Source: Laburnicola sp. R22_1
Lineage: Eukaryota > Ascomycota > Dothideomycetes > Pleosporales > Didymosphaeriaceae
NCBI GenBank assembly: GCA_014281115.1
Contig: JACONQ010000018.1
Coordinates: forward strand, 310,001-374,000
Length of the DNA: 64,000 nt
Direction: 5' to 3'
Shown: positions 42,322-54,711 of the stretch, piece by piece
Position numbering within the stretch: the stretch's first letter is position 1
Layout: each line of letters opens with the position of its first letter
Translations under genes and position numbers: made by a program
Notes under the pieces: generated by a model
Database searches by the model: none
What the model was told of the DNA's origin: nothing
Seen by the model: the letters and a program-made list of their open reading frames with translations, nothing else

Positions 42322-43623
42322 TATTAATCTTTTAGCCCTTCTGGGCAGGAGTATAAACTACCTCTACTTATTAGTTTTTAAGTGGCCCTACTGCATTTAA
42401 TTACTGCGTTTTTTTATTGCGTTACTAGCGCCTATATAATATTATATGCGCGCTAAGCCTAGAGCGCGTTAAAGCTTTTCTAACGTCTCTTCTAGCTTCT
42501 AAGACAACTAATCCTATAATAATAATACCCTAACTTGCTTGCCCACTTACTATATTACTAGATAATTAACACTACGTTATAACCTTTTGCTAAATTACTA
42601 GATAATTAACTACTTAGAATCTCTACTCTACTCTACTACTATAATATATAATAAATTGTGTGCGCACCTACTCCTAATACTAAATAGCACCCTACTATTC
42701 TCTGCTAACAACTTATTAACCTATTAATCTCTAGACACCTAGCTATTACTCTACCTATTTTCTATAGAAATTCTATAGTATAAGCGTGTACCTATATATT
42801 CTCTACACCTCTAGTACCTACTTAGTATAGTTATTATTATAGAAGCAATAAGCTATTAATTAGAGATCTAATATTGCTTATAGCCCTTAGTAGTAATTAC
42901 TTCTATAAGCTATATAGTAGTATATAGCTGCTAGCCTAGACTCTTACTTTATAATAATATTTATATTCTTTTAGTTCTTATTTTTAATAGTTGTAAGCAT
43001 CTTATACCTAAACTAGTATAGGGCAATTTATATTATAAAGCTTATCCCGCCTTTAATTCTAGACTCCTACTTACTAATATCTATATTCTGCTTAAGATAG
43101 CAATCTAATTCTATAGTAGCTATTTACTTACTATATAGACTTTTAGTATAAACTATATAGTTTTTAATATTAAGTAGTATCTAGCTATTATACCTAGCCA
43201 CGTTAGTATTTATGTCTTCTAGGTAGGGGCGCAATACTACACGTCTAGTAGCAATAGTAATAGCGTCTTTAGGGTAAGAGATAGATATAGCAATCTTAAG
43301 ATTTTACGTAACAATTAAATATATTATATAGTAGATAGATAAACACTTAATCTATATCTAGTTATAGATTTTATATTACGTGCGCGTAGGCAACTATATA
43401 TTATATTATTACTTTAGTATTTAGTATATCTTATAATTAACTACCTCTGGTAGAAGGGGCTAATTTGCACGTGCTAATAAATAGTCCTTAGTCTACTCTA
43501 TTTATCTCTAAGCTGCTTTACCTTTTTTAATATGTTTTTAGCACACCTATAGCTTTTCTTTATAGTGTTATACTATATACTAAAAGGTCTGCGATATTTC
43601 TCTTCCTAATATTAACCTTTTAG
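42322..43623 (+). mobile_element. Family-A retroposon, full-length copy 1 (1,274 bp)
   Basis: The element 42,336-43,609 is flanked by TATTAATCTTTTAG (42,322-42,335) and TATTAACCTTTTAG (43,610-43,623), a 14 bp duplication with one C/T difference. It begins CCCTTCTGGGCAGGAGTATA and ends GCGATATTTCTCTTCCTAA. It aligns along its length with 50,716-51,945, but the flanks differ. This makes it an independent insertion rather than an LTR. No protein is recognisable. Confidence 0.8.
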
Positions 43624-43889
43624 TTTTTTAGGTTTTCTTTTTTCTCTAAGGAAGGAAAGTATTCTTTCTATAAATAATACTAGATCTTTGCTCTTTTACT
43701 TCTTATAATTCTATACTCTTTATAATGTTTTCTCTTATAATCTTAATACACTTATTAACTAATCTAAGCTACTTCTTAAACTTTAAAAACTTATATCTTA
43801 ATAGGTACTTTATAAGCCTATTAGTAATTATCTTATTAGTAGAGAGATAGAGTATATTAAAAGAGCTTTTAGTGTACTTTGTAAGGGAC

Positions 43890-44059
43890 TGAGCGCTCTT
43901 CTATAGTTACTCGGCCTACTACCTTAGAGTTCTAGGACTATGCTCCTGCCAAGCTAGGAGTATATATAAGTCTATAGCTAGAGTTACTATTAAACTCTAT
44001 TAAATTTATAAGTTTACTTGGGTATCTCTAATGTTGTAGTCTAAAGCCCCTTATATTCA
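43890..44059 (+). repeat. Candidate left LTR of the Gypsy relic
   Basis: A 170 bp repeat starts TGAGCGCTC and ends TTATATTCA, and is matched at 52,901-53,068. A TATATATAAG promoter-like word lies at 43,971-43,980. It sits on the 5' side of the gag/pol relic. RIP obscures exact ends and no target duplication is clear. Confidence 0.55.
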
Positions 44060-44248
44060 ATTTAATCTACTTTTTATAATAGGAGAGCTTGCACAATCCC
44101 TTTAATACGCTAAGAATAAACTTATAAATATAAGAAAGGAGTTATAGTACACTTCTTTGCGCCTAAACAACTCTATACTCTAGCCTTAAGAGGCGCAGAG
44201 AGCCACAACCTAGTCTATAGTACCTTTAAGATAGGTCTTTAGTAAGCA

Positions 44249-44432
44249 GTTAAGTTAAATATTAAGATCTCTTAATCCTATAAGTAAATACATAGTTAAG
44301 TTAGATATTAAGATCCCTTAACTCTATAAATAAATATATAGTTAAGTTAAATACTAAGATCTTTTAACCCTATAAATAATTACAAAGTTAAGTTAAATAT
44401 TAAGATCTTTTAACCCTATAAAATAAATATAA
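44249..44432 (+). repeat. 46-bp tandem repeat, four units
   Basis: GTTAAGTT starts at 44,249, 44,295, 44,341 and 44,387, exactly 46 bp apart. Each unit continues AAATATTAAGATCTYTTAAC, then CCTATAAATAAAT. It lies in the leader between the candidate LTR and gag of the Gypsy relic. Confidence 0.9.
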
Positions 44433-44979
44433 ATATAATAGAGGGAATACTAGGGTCTTTTTATAAAAGGGAGAATATTTTTATTCTTTACCTAGCGTAA
44501 AAAGTTACTAAACTCTAATAGTAAAAAGCTATAGAGGTAGATAATACTACTAACCTTACTAAGAAACTATATATAGGGGTTATAATAAAATAGAATATAT
44601 ATAAAAGATTAAACTAGTCTACTAGTATCTATAAGACTAAAGATTAATAGGGCCCTAAGCACCTACTTAAAGGAGAGAAGAGGCCTAAAATATAGAAAGA
44701 GATATCCTTTAAAATGCGCTAATACAAATTATAAGCTATCTTGCTAGCTTAAAGTAACTTTAAGTTATACTAGTAGCTTACCTAAACACTAATAAATAGC
44801 TCTAGACTTTGCTAAAAGTAATTACTAATTAACTTACTTAATTAAAGTAATATACTAGAGTGGAGACTGTGCCCTTAGCCCCCTTCTAAATAATAGTAAT
44901 AACACTAGCGCCTAGTAAAGCGCTACTAGAGCGCTAATACTCCTAACTCCTTAACCTAGAGTTATTCACTAGAAGCTAT

Positions 44980-45670
44980 TATAATTACTAGCATTAGGAA
45001 TATATAATAAAGGCTAAAATCTATAAGAATTGCCCCCTTCTAGAGAACGCAGTTAATTATATTATAAGTAGACTGATAGGTAAGGCGGTAGATATTACAC
45101 TAGCCTTTATAAAGAAAGGAACCTATTTTAAAAATAAACTCTAAAGTTTGTTAGATATAAGCTTTTATAATAAATTAGTAGAGGAGTAAGTATAAAATAG
45201 GCTGTTCCTTAGCTAATAGGGAAAAACCTTACTAACTAAGTTTAATGCTAACTTTATGCGCCTAGCTACTAAGACTAATAAAGATAACTAGAAGAACTTA
45301 AAGAATATTTACTAGAAAGCCTTACGTATAGACTTATAAGATAGGCTAATTATACTAGAGATTTTTAATAACTAGAACCTTATAATACTTATAGATAGAG
45401 TTAATATAGTTAAGAAGAATATTTTCTATATAAAGATATTAAAGCCCTTCTATATAGTAGCCTTCTTTTCTACTAAGTCTACTAACACTATAGATTAGAA
45501 ACCTATACATTTTAGCACTATAAAAATTACCAAAGTAAACTCTTTAAAGACTAAAAAGCGCGCTAAATAGGTCTTTAAGAAGGAGTTAGAGAAGCGCTAT
45601 AAGAAGGGAGCATACTTCTACTATAGTAAAAAGAAATATAGTATCTAGAATTATTACCTTTAAGCTATAA
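44980..45670 (+). pseudogene. Degraded Gypsy gag with zinc-knuckle relic
   Basis: Stop-riddled plus-strand sequence. Around 45,600-45,660 it reads like a CCHC knuckle in which Cys codons have become Tyr and the His codon is lost (KGAYFYYSKKKYS..NYY pattern). This is the change expected from RIP on TGY and CAY codons. Confidence 0.55.
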
Positions 45671-46499
45671 TACCCATAATATAAGCTAGGGCTAGTAAGG
45701 CCTAAGGAATAAATAGTAGTAATAAGGATATTAACAGCTTAGTAGAGTTAGAAAACTAGTTTTCTCCCCTAGAAGTTATTAGAGGAAGAAGATAAAGTAG
45801 GTTATAAAGAAACTAAAGGAGAACTTTAATATATATAAGAAGATATAGCTAAATTTAATACAAATTACTATAAATACTTTTTTTAATAATATCGCGTTTG
45901 TATATACTCTACTTAATTTAGGGTGTTTAATTATTACCTTTATATCTAAGAAGCTTGCTAGAAAAGCTAACCTATAATATATTAGTTTAAATAATCCTTA
46001 TTAAGTAATAGAATTTAGAGGAGTAACCTTCTTAATCTATAATACTACTTATATAGAGATAGATATTAAGGAGTATAATAAAATAATATAGATATATAGT
46101 AATAGGAAGGAGGAGCACTATAAACTAGTTCTTAGTTTGCTATAGTAAAAGAAGAATACTATATTAGTAGCTCTAGAGAAACGCTTTATATATATAGGAT
46201 CCTCCTATATAAAAATTAGAGATAAGTAGGGAGATAAACTCCTACTTCTAGTTAGAAAGTCTCTGCTATATTATTTATAACCTTAAATAGGAATAATAGA
46301 AAGAAAAAGAATAGGCTAATAGTCTTTACTACCTTTCTTAAGAATATCTAGAAGGCCCTAGCCCTAAAGGCTAAAGTAGACCTAAGAGACTACCTCCCTA
46401 AGTAGCTTCTAGACTAGGTAGAAGTTTTCTTAAGAGAATAAGCTAATAAACTTCTCCTATTACAAGGCTCTAGGATTAATTACTTAATCCCCCTTATTA

Positions 46500-49400
46500 A
46501 GAAGAATAGAAAGACCTTAAAGATTTCTTTTAGGCCTCTCTATAGTATATTAAAGGAGGAACTGCTAGTTCTTTGTAAGAAACTACTAGAGTATCTTAAC
46601 TATAGCTTTATTTAGGTAAGTAAGTCTAGCACTATAGCACTAGTATTATTTATAAGAAAATCTAGAGGAGATGTATAATTTTATATAGACTATAGGACGT
46701 TAAATGCCCTATTAAAGCAGGACTACTACTTTCTCTCCCTTATTAGAGAGACGTTGCAGCTCCTTACCAAAGCTAAGTAGCTAATAAAATTAAATATAAT
46801 TTAGGCCTTTTATAAATTAAGAATAGGAAAAAAATAGCCTTTTAAACCTAGTTTAGGTTATATAAGTAATTAATAGTCCCCTTTTAACTAGCTAATACAC
46901 TAAGTATCTTTTAGAAATATATTAACTATATTCTAAGAGAGTACTTAAATAACTTCTACTTTACCTATATAGATTATATTTTTATATTTTCTAGTAGATC
47001 TTTAAGGGACTATTAGAATAAAGTATAATAGATAGTAAAGAAGTTAGATAAGATAGAGCTGCACCTAGATATTAAGAGGTGCAAGTTTATAGTTACTAAG
47101 ATTAAATACCTTAGATTTATTATAAAGTATAGAAAGGGAATTAGTATAGACCTAAAGAAAGTTAAGGCTATTTAAATTTAGGCCCCTTTTATAGATATAC
47201 AGAGTATTTAGAGTTTTTAGGTTTTACTAACTTTTACTAGAGATTTATAAAAACTTCTTAGAAATAGTATTTTAATTAATAAAGTTAACTAGGAAAGGAT
47301 CTTTCTTTTTATAGGGGTAAGAATAATAGTAGGCCTTTAACTACCTAAAGAGAGTATTTTGCACTAAGCCTATACTAGCCTACTTTAATTCTAAAAAGAA
47401 AGAAGTATTAGAGGCTAACTCCTTAGGCTAGAACTTTAGAGCCTACTTCTTATAGTTTAATATAAAAAAAGTCCTGAAGCTAATTGCCCACTTCTTTGCT
47501 AAATACACCCTTATAGAGGCAAACTATATAATTTATAATAAAAGATACTTATAGTTATTAAAGTAACTAAGAAGTAGTATAATATACTTTAGGCTAATTC
47601 TTATACACTTGTATATACTAATTATAAGAACTTTATATACTCTATAAAGTCTAGAAGATTAAATAAGAAGTATAAATACTAGGCTAATACTCTTAGCAAA
47701 TATAATATAATATTTTAGTATAGACTAGAAACTATTAACTTAAGCGTATATACTCTCTTATAATACTAGTAGAATATACCCACTAATACTAAAGATAACT
47801 AGGTTAAGTTCTGTAAAATTTAACTTCTTAAGAAAGTTTCTTTAGAAAATAGAAATATTAGGCTTTAGATATCTATAGCCCTAGTAATATAAGCTCTTCT
47901 TAGAAGGCTTAACCTTTCTAGAGAAGAAAAGAGCTAAGCTAAATATAAAGAACGCTAGTCTTTTCCTCTTTATTTACTAGAAAAGTTTCCTTCTAAACTA
48001 AAAACGCACCCTTTAGTAGACCTAGACTTAAATAAACTATAGTTTTATAGCTTAGAGGGAGATCTTATACTAAGAAAAGTAAAAAAGTATATTTTCTACT
48101 AGAGGCGTACTATTTCTTTCTTTCTAAACCTAAAGGTTGCTATATAAGAATGCAATATTAATAACACTAGTTATCTTTAGTACTAGATATAAAGATAGGT
48201 TCTAGACTATAAATCTTTATAAATAATACTAGTTGCTGTAGTTTATAACTTTCCTATATTTAGGTACCTAGGAAGAAAGATTACTTATAAAATAGTTACT
48301 AAATTATACTTCTTTCTAGAGATATTAAATTTTATGTATAGATTTATTAAAAACTATAATATATATAGAAGAACTAAACTATAGAGAAAAATAAAATAAG
48401 GGCTACTAAAACCTCTCTCTCTTCTAAACTAAATATAGAAAAAGATTTCTATAGACTTTATTACTAAGCTCTTTATAAGTGGAGGGAATATAAATATAAT
48501 AGTAGTGTGTAATAGATTAGAAAAAGGAATAGTTTTAGTCCCCTACTAGACTTAGAGATAAAAACTATAGTAGAGGCGTTTCTCTATTATATTATAGCCT
48601 ACTATTAGCTTTCTAACACTATAACCTCTAACTATAGAGGTTAACTTATAAGCGACTTTTAAAAATATTTATATAAGAGAATAAAGATCTAAAAGAGATT
48701 ATTCTTCTCTAAGTATCTAGAGACTAATAGCACTATAAAATATATAAATTCTGTAAGTAAGGCATATCTCTACGCTTTTATATAATAAAACTAAAAGAAT
48801 TAGGCCCTATACTACTTTATAGTGCAAATAGCTATTAATAGGCAAGAAGCCACCTCTACTAAAGTAGCACTATTATTTCTCTAGTATAGATATAATATAG
48901 ACCTAGCTAAGCTAGATATAAAACTAAAAGCTATTAATTATTACTAGTAGGATTTATAACTAGTAAAGTTTACTAAAGCTTTATTATAAAAGTTTTAAGA
49001 AGTTTTTGTATTTATCTAAGCTAAAATAGCTAAGTTTTAATAAAAGTAGGAGTAGTAAGCAAACTAGTACTAGAAAGATACTTTAGTATTAAAGGAAGAA
49101 GATAACATTTAGCTCTAGTATAAAGACTACCTATCTAACTTCTATTCTAATAAGAAGTTAAATTAGAAAAACGCAAAGTTTATAGTTATATAAGTAGTAG
49201 ACTTTTATAATATAAAACTAGATATTTTACCTAAAGTCTATCTAGTGTTCTTAGTAAATTATCTACGCCTAGCTATAGAAGACCCTCTTCCTAGCTAGGT
49301 TATAGATAATAGGAAACTAAAGGCTATTATTATTAAGAAAGAAAAGAAATAGGTTATAAAAGATATCCTAGCTAAGAAACCTACTTAAAAGGAAAAGGGG

Positions 49401-49560
49401 CTATAGAGATTACTTTATTAAGTTAAGTAGTTAAATAATACTAACCTAACTTAAAAACCTACTATAAATCTCTCTGCTATAAAGGTATTAGATCGCTAGG
49501 AAATATATACCTTCCTATTCTAAAGTAATAATAAAGAGTTACCTATAGACTTTTATAAGA
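46500..49560 (+). pseudogene. Degraded Gypsy pol (RT, RNase H, integrase) with chromodomain
   Basis: Relic frames on the plus strand follow the order of a Ty3/Gypsy polyprotein. An RT palm segment begins at about 46,680 (FYIDYRTLNALLKQDYYFLS). An ITYKIVTKLYF integrase zinc-region relic lies at about 48,240-48,370, and the integrase core starts near 48,450 (FITKLFISGG). A chromodomain-like segment lies at about 49,270-49,500 (IEDPLPS, then VIDNRKLKAIII). The YVDD-type motif near 46,970 reads YIDY. Dozens of in-frame TAA/TAG codons and several frameshifts make it inactive. The chromodomain places it with chromoviruses, which often target heterochromatin. Confidence 0.75.
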
Positions 49561-50703
49561 ACTTTCTAAACTAATAAATACACTATAGCTTCTAGTATAG
49601 GAGTTATATCCCTAGTAGAGAACTTAGGAACCCTAGACCTCTAGCCCTCCTTACTAATTACTTAGGGATTAGTAAGAAATAAAACTATAATCTACTTAGA
49701 AGAGTAAGGAACACTTAAAAAAGTACTATAAACTATTTAGAAGTGTTAGCCCTAATATAAGTAGGTAGAAGAAAGGAGAATTGTTTCCTTATAATAAAAT
49801 AATATAAATTCTAAGTAATAGAAAGTAGGGCAATTAGAAAGGAGAGAAGGAAGAGCTATTTAGAGGAGAATATAATAAAAAGAAGAAATAGATATAGTGT
49901 AACTAAAGGAACTAAATATTTAGGAAGCTAAGCTTATAGCTTAGCTATTTCTATAAAGTTATAGACTATGTAAGAAAATACCCCTAGACTTTTATAATAA
50001 GGCTAAATATAGAAATAGAAAAATTCTAATATCTTAAAAAAATAAACAAAAATACTATTTCTACCTTATAAACTCGCTTTAATCTAGATTAGAATTAAGA
50101 TCTATTCTCTTAACTTTCTTATAAAGGATAGTAATCTAATTAGGGCTAATTGCTGTAAAACCTAGAATCTTTTTAATATACTTTAAAAGAGTAGCAATTT
50201 TATAATCTCCTAATATCTTACTAGCGCAGATAGTTTTTATAATATCTAAGATAAGCTTAACTAGATTATAATAGAAAGGCTCTAGAATAGGCATAGTAGA
50301 AGGGGTGAGCGACTATGGTATAATCTTAGCTAAGGAAAATAAACTCTAAAATTTAGGACTTATAGTAAGTTTATTAGAAAGAGCTTAGAAAATAGTATAA
50401 GTATTTTACTAAATTATAAGATTTTAATATAGAAGCTTTATATTATATTTAGAATATTTAGTATTAGTATTATTTATTTCTTAAGGCTTAACTTAAGTAC
50501 ATTAAATAGCAAAGCTATACTTATAAATATAGATATTAAGATAAACTTACTAAAGAGCAATAAGACGCTTGCTAGTACAACTATTACTATAAAGAATATA
50601 TTTTAGAATAAGATTAGAAAACTTAGTTTTAGTAAAGTTCTCTTATAAGCTGTCCTAGACCTAAGATATAACTTGGTAAGAAAGAGGTTTGTTAAAGAAT
50701 TAT

Positions 50704-51957
50704 TATATCTTGCCTACTCTTCTAGGCAGGAGTATAAACTGCCTCCACTTATTAGTTTTTAAGTGGCCCCACTGCGTTTAATTACTATATTTTTTTATTG
50801 CGTTACTAGTGCCTATATAATATTATACAATGTTACGTTATTTGTGCACTAAGCCCTAGGATCTAGAGTGCGTTAAAGTTTTTCTAACGTCCCCTCTAGC
50901 TTCTAAAATAACCTATAATAATAACACTTCGCCTACTTGCCCACCTGCCGTATTATTAGATAATTAATACTTACCTTTTAATATTTTACTGCGTTACTAA
51001 ATATTCAACTACTTAGAACCTCTACTTTACTTTATTACTATAATATATAATAAATTATGCACGTGCACTCCCTACTTCTAATACTAAATAGTACTCTAAT
51101 ACTTTACTAGCCTTACTCTACCTATTACTTATAGAAGTACTATAGTATAAGCGCGTATTTATATATCTGCTACGTCTATATTACCTATTTCTAGCAGGAT
51201 TTATTATTATAATAACTCTTTAGGATCTTAAAGTTAAATAGCAGCTTTTTATATTTTATATATCTTTAGCAACCTTTAGCAAATCTAGCCTATTACTTTT
51301 TAAAATAGCTCTAGTTTAGTTTATTTATATAGCTAAGGACTAGGCTGCTAAAATAGTAGAGAGAGAGCTATAGGTTAAATCTATAGTCCCTTAAGTACCT
51401 AGGTATTAGCTAATACTATAATAAGACAAACTAGCTATAGTAATCTATTTATCACACAATTTATATTATGCTGCTATACTACTAGCAAGATTAGAAGTCG
51501 TTTAACTTTTGTAATATTAATTCTAGATGTTACTATTAGTATTATTCTTTTTATTGTATATATATAGACGCATAACCACCTACCCTATAGAAAGCGCGTT
51601 GTTTAGTTAAGGGAAGGCTATTATAGATAGTAACCTTAAGGCTTTAGGCGATAATATACTCTATATATAAGAGTGAATAAATACTTAGTCTAGTTATAGA
51701 TCTTTATACTTTGTGCGCAGGCTATGTTATATTCTTATTTTTAACATTAACTTTAGTATCTATAGACTAGAGTACACTGTAATTAACTACCTTATTATTA
51801 GTATAAGGGGCCGACTTACACGTGCTATCCCCATCCTAACCTATCTTGCTACTTTATCTTTTTTTAATGCGTTTTTAGTACACCCACAGCTTTCCCTTAC
51901 AGTGTTGTACTGCATACTAACAGGTCTGCGATGTTTCTCTTTCTAATATCTTGCCTA
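50704..51957 (+). mobile_element. Family-A retroposon, full-length copy 2 (1,230 bp)
   Basis: The element 50,716-51,945 is flanked by a perfect 12 bp duplication, ATATCTTGCCTA (50,704-50,715 and 51,946-51,957). It begins CTCTTCTAGGCAGGAGTATA and ends GCGATGTTTCTCTTTCTA. It inserted downstream of the Gypsy pol relic. A 77-codon frame inside it is chance, as the homologous copy does not keep it. Confidence 0.85.
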
Positions 51958-52900
51958 AGTACTTACTAAAGTAGATAATATAAGCCTTATAGTTACGCTT
52001 CTTTTTTATAAGCCTATACGCATAGAGAATAAGCTACTTAAGGCATCACTAGTAGGACTTTTTATAAATATAGGCAGTCTTAAAGACAAAGTTCTTAGAT
52101 ATTGTATAGATAGCCTTAAGGATCTTCTAATTATAGCTTAAGTTCTTAAAGAGCTACTTAAAATTAGTAAAGAATAATATAGAAGAACTAAGAAACTAAC
52201 TCTATAATAGTCTTTTATAGTCTTATTACGCATAAACTCTTTAAGGTCCTTAGCACTATAGAAATCTAAAGTAGAAAGTAAAAGCTTACTATTATAAGTA
52301 GAAGTACATTAAGTTAAAATTTTTATAAGAGAATACTAGGTTGCAGTTAAGCTAGACTTTAAATGCTTACTTAGAGTTATAAGGGCTAGTATAAGGCGTT
52401 GCTTATTAGCTCTAACTATAATAGAGATTAATAATAAAGAAGATAGTAGAAATAGTATAAAAGTAGAAGTAGTAATAAGAGTGTAGCGTAATATTAATAG
52501 GGAGTAATATAAATATAGTAGTAGAGTAGAGAAGAAAAGTAAAACTAAGGTAGAGACCTTTTTATTTACCTTAGCTAGAGCAAATAACACTAGCGTAAAT
52601 TCTTAACTAAAATAAGTAGCTACGCTATAGAGACTAAAAGATATAAATATAAATGCGTTAGATATAATAACTAGATTGCCCTACTAAAGGTAGAAGAATA
52701 GAAGTCTAGTACTCTCTATAGCTAAGGTACACTTAAAACCTTATAGAGGCTTAAAGTACTATTACTAGTATATATAGTATTAGATTTATCCTTAAGACTT
52801 TAGGCGTATAGGAGGGGGAGTAGTGCTACTACTATAGGGAGTATAGAACATAACGCTAGGATTTTTTAGAGGGGAGAAGAGGAAGAGATATATAAGAGGC

Positions 52901-53068
52901 TAAGCGCCCTTTTATAGTTACTTAGCCTACTGCCTTAAAGTTCTAGGATTATATTTCTACTAAGCTAGAAGTATATATAAGTCTATAGCTAGGGTTACTA
53001 TTAAACTCTATTATATTTATAAGTTTACTTAGGCAACTTCAACCTTATAGTTTAAAGCCTCTTATATA
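52901..53068 (+). repeat. Candidate right LTR of the Gypsy relic
   Basis: Matches 43,890-44,059 over about 168 bp, including AAGTATATATAAGTCTATAGCTAG and TTACTATTAAACTCTATTA. If correct, the Gypsy relic spans 43,890-53,068 and contains the family-A insertion. Confidence 0.55.
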
Positions 53069-53525
53069 CTTTTAGCGTAGCTATATATTTTTAATATCTA
53101 TATAGCGTAGCTAAGTAGCTATTCTTTTATTTTCTCCTACTATAAGTCTAATTATCTACTAGTTATTATAAAAGATTATCTATGCGCTATCTACCTATAA
53201 GGTAATCTTCTTAAGTAAGTGTTTAAGCGCTACAGACTTCTTTACTATATACTTAACTATAAGTAGCTTAGCTTTAGTTATTAAGGTTATTACTATTATT
53301 TAACGCGCTACTCTTTATATAATAGCTTCTATAAGAAGTATAATAATATATCTATATAAAGATTGCTATAATTTAGAATTATATATAAAGAATATATCTC
53401 TATAGATAGTAAGCTTAATATTAGTATTTACCCTATACTTAATCGCCTAGTGTCTTATTTTATATAAGTAGATAACTAGCTAATTAACTGCTTTAAAGTA
53501 CTTTTTACTTAGGTTAATTAAGAAC

Positions 53526-54711
53526 TAAAAGAGCTATGGTTTCTTTTATAACTAAGTAGTTTCCAATAAAAATATTATAATAATAGTAGTTATCCTTTCT
53601 AATATTATATACATAGAAAAGCATTTTAGAGTGTTAATAAAAAGGGGTTAGCGCGTTATAAGCGAGCTAAGTAAGTTTAGTAGGCTTAGCGCGCGCACTT
53701 TAAGCAAAAAAAAATCTCTATATAAAATATAGTAAGACTATATTGCTATACTAGTTTAGAGTAGAAGAGGGAACAAAAAGGTGCTTATTATAACTATTAT
53801 CTCTCTCCTCTACTATTATCCCTAAAGATATTACTAGAAGTAATAGCTATTATATTAGTAGGCTTATGCTACTTATAAGATATATACTAAGTAGGAGCTT
53901 ATATATACTATAGGTACACTAACGCTCTATCTTTATATTAAAGTTAACCTTAAAGAGACTTCTACCGCTATTGCTATTGTCCTATTTCCTATTATCTTCC
54001 TAGGCCCTAATGCTAATGCCACTATTAATGCCGCCTAAAAGTACGCTCTAAAGATCTATTCACTTGCTGCTATCGCTAGGTTTACACTAGAATACTACTC
54101 TATCTAGGGCATTATTAATAGAAAGCAGAAGGTATACCTTACTCTATATAAGGTAGTTCTAGTATACTAGTTAGGCTAGTAATATATTAGTAACTATAGA
54201 CGCAATAATAGATGCATAGAGTTTCTACTATAGTTTTTTATATTACTACTAGTTAGAAAGGCAGTAATAGAGGGCAAGATTAAGGGCAAGAAGAAAGAAA
54301 AGATAAAGGTGTTTATTAATAAGTTGCTAGGAGAGGAGAGTGTTGCGTAGATGCGCTAAATTCTTATAGTTATAGTATTAAATAAGCGTGTTGTATATGT
54401 GTACCACATAAGCAGCGCACAAATATAGCGCGATTACTAATAATAGTAATAATAGAGTAAGAGTTAGTTTTCTATATATACTTTAAGTAAATTTAGCAGA
54501 CGTTAGAGCGCTTATAGATATTAGAGGGCAAGTATATAGTTTATAAACTATTCTTATAAACTATTATTATATTAGTAAAGACTAGTAGACTATATTTTTA
54601 GGCGCTATACTAGAGCGGCATTTCTATCCTAATCTACGCAGGCTTAAATTAAAAAATGTAGTAAAAAAGGTAATTAACACTAAATAAACAATGCGATGAT
54701 AAAAGAGCTAT
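53526..54711 (-). mobile_element. Family-B retroposon, copy 1 (1,162 bp)
   Basis: The element 53,538-54,699 is flanked by a perfect 12 bp duplication, TAAAAGAGCTAT (53,526-53,537 and 54,700-54,711). On the minus strand it starts near GCATTGTTTATTTAGTG and ends in an A-rich tail, seen as GGTTTCTTTTATAACTAAG on the plus strand. It aligns with 58,517-59,794. A plus-strand frame across 54,050-54,330 is partly conserved between copies, but no domain is recognised. Confidence 0.85.

Noticed and set aside
42336..51945. Direct repeats of about 1.25 kb as LTRs of the Gypsy relic
   Set aside because: Different 14 bp and 12 bp duplications bound each copy, and a 5'-truncated third copy exists at 40,154-40,214.
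51713..51946. 77-codon frame inside the isochore
   Set aside because: It lies in family-A retroposon copy 2, and the frame is not kept in copy 1.
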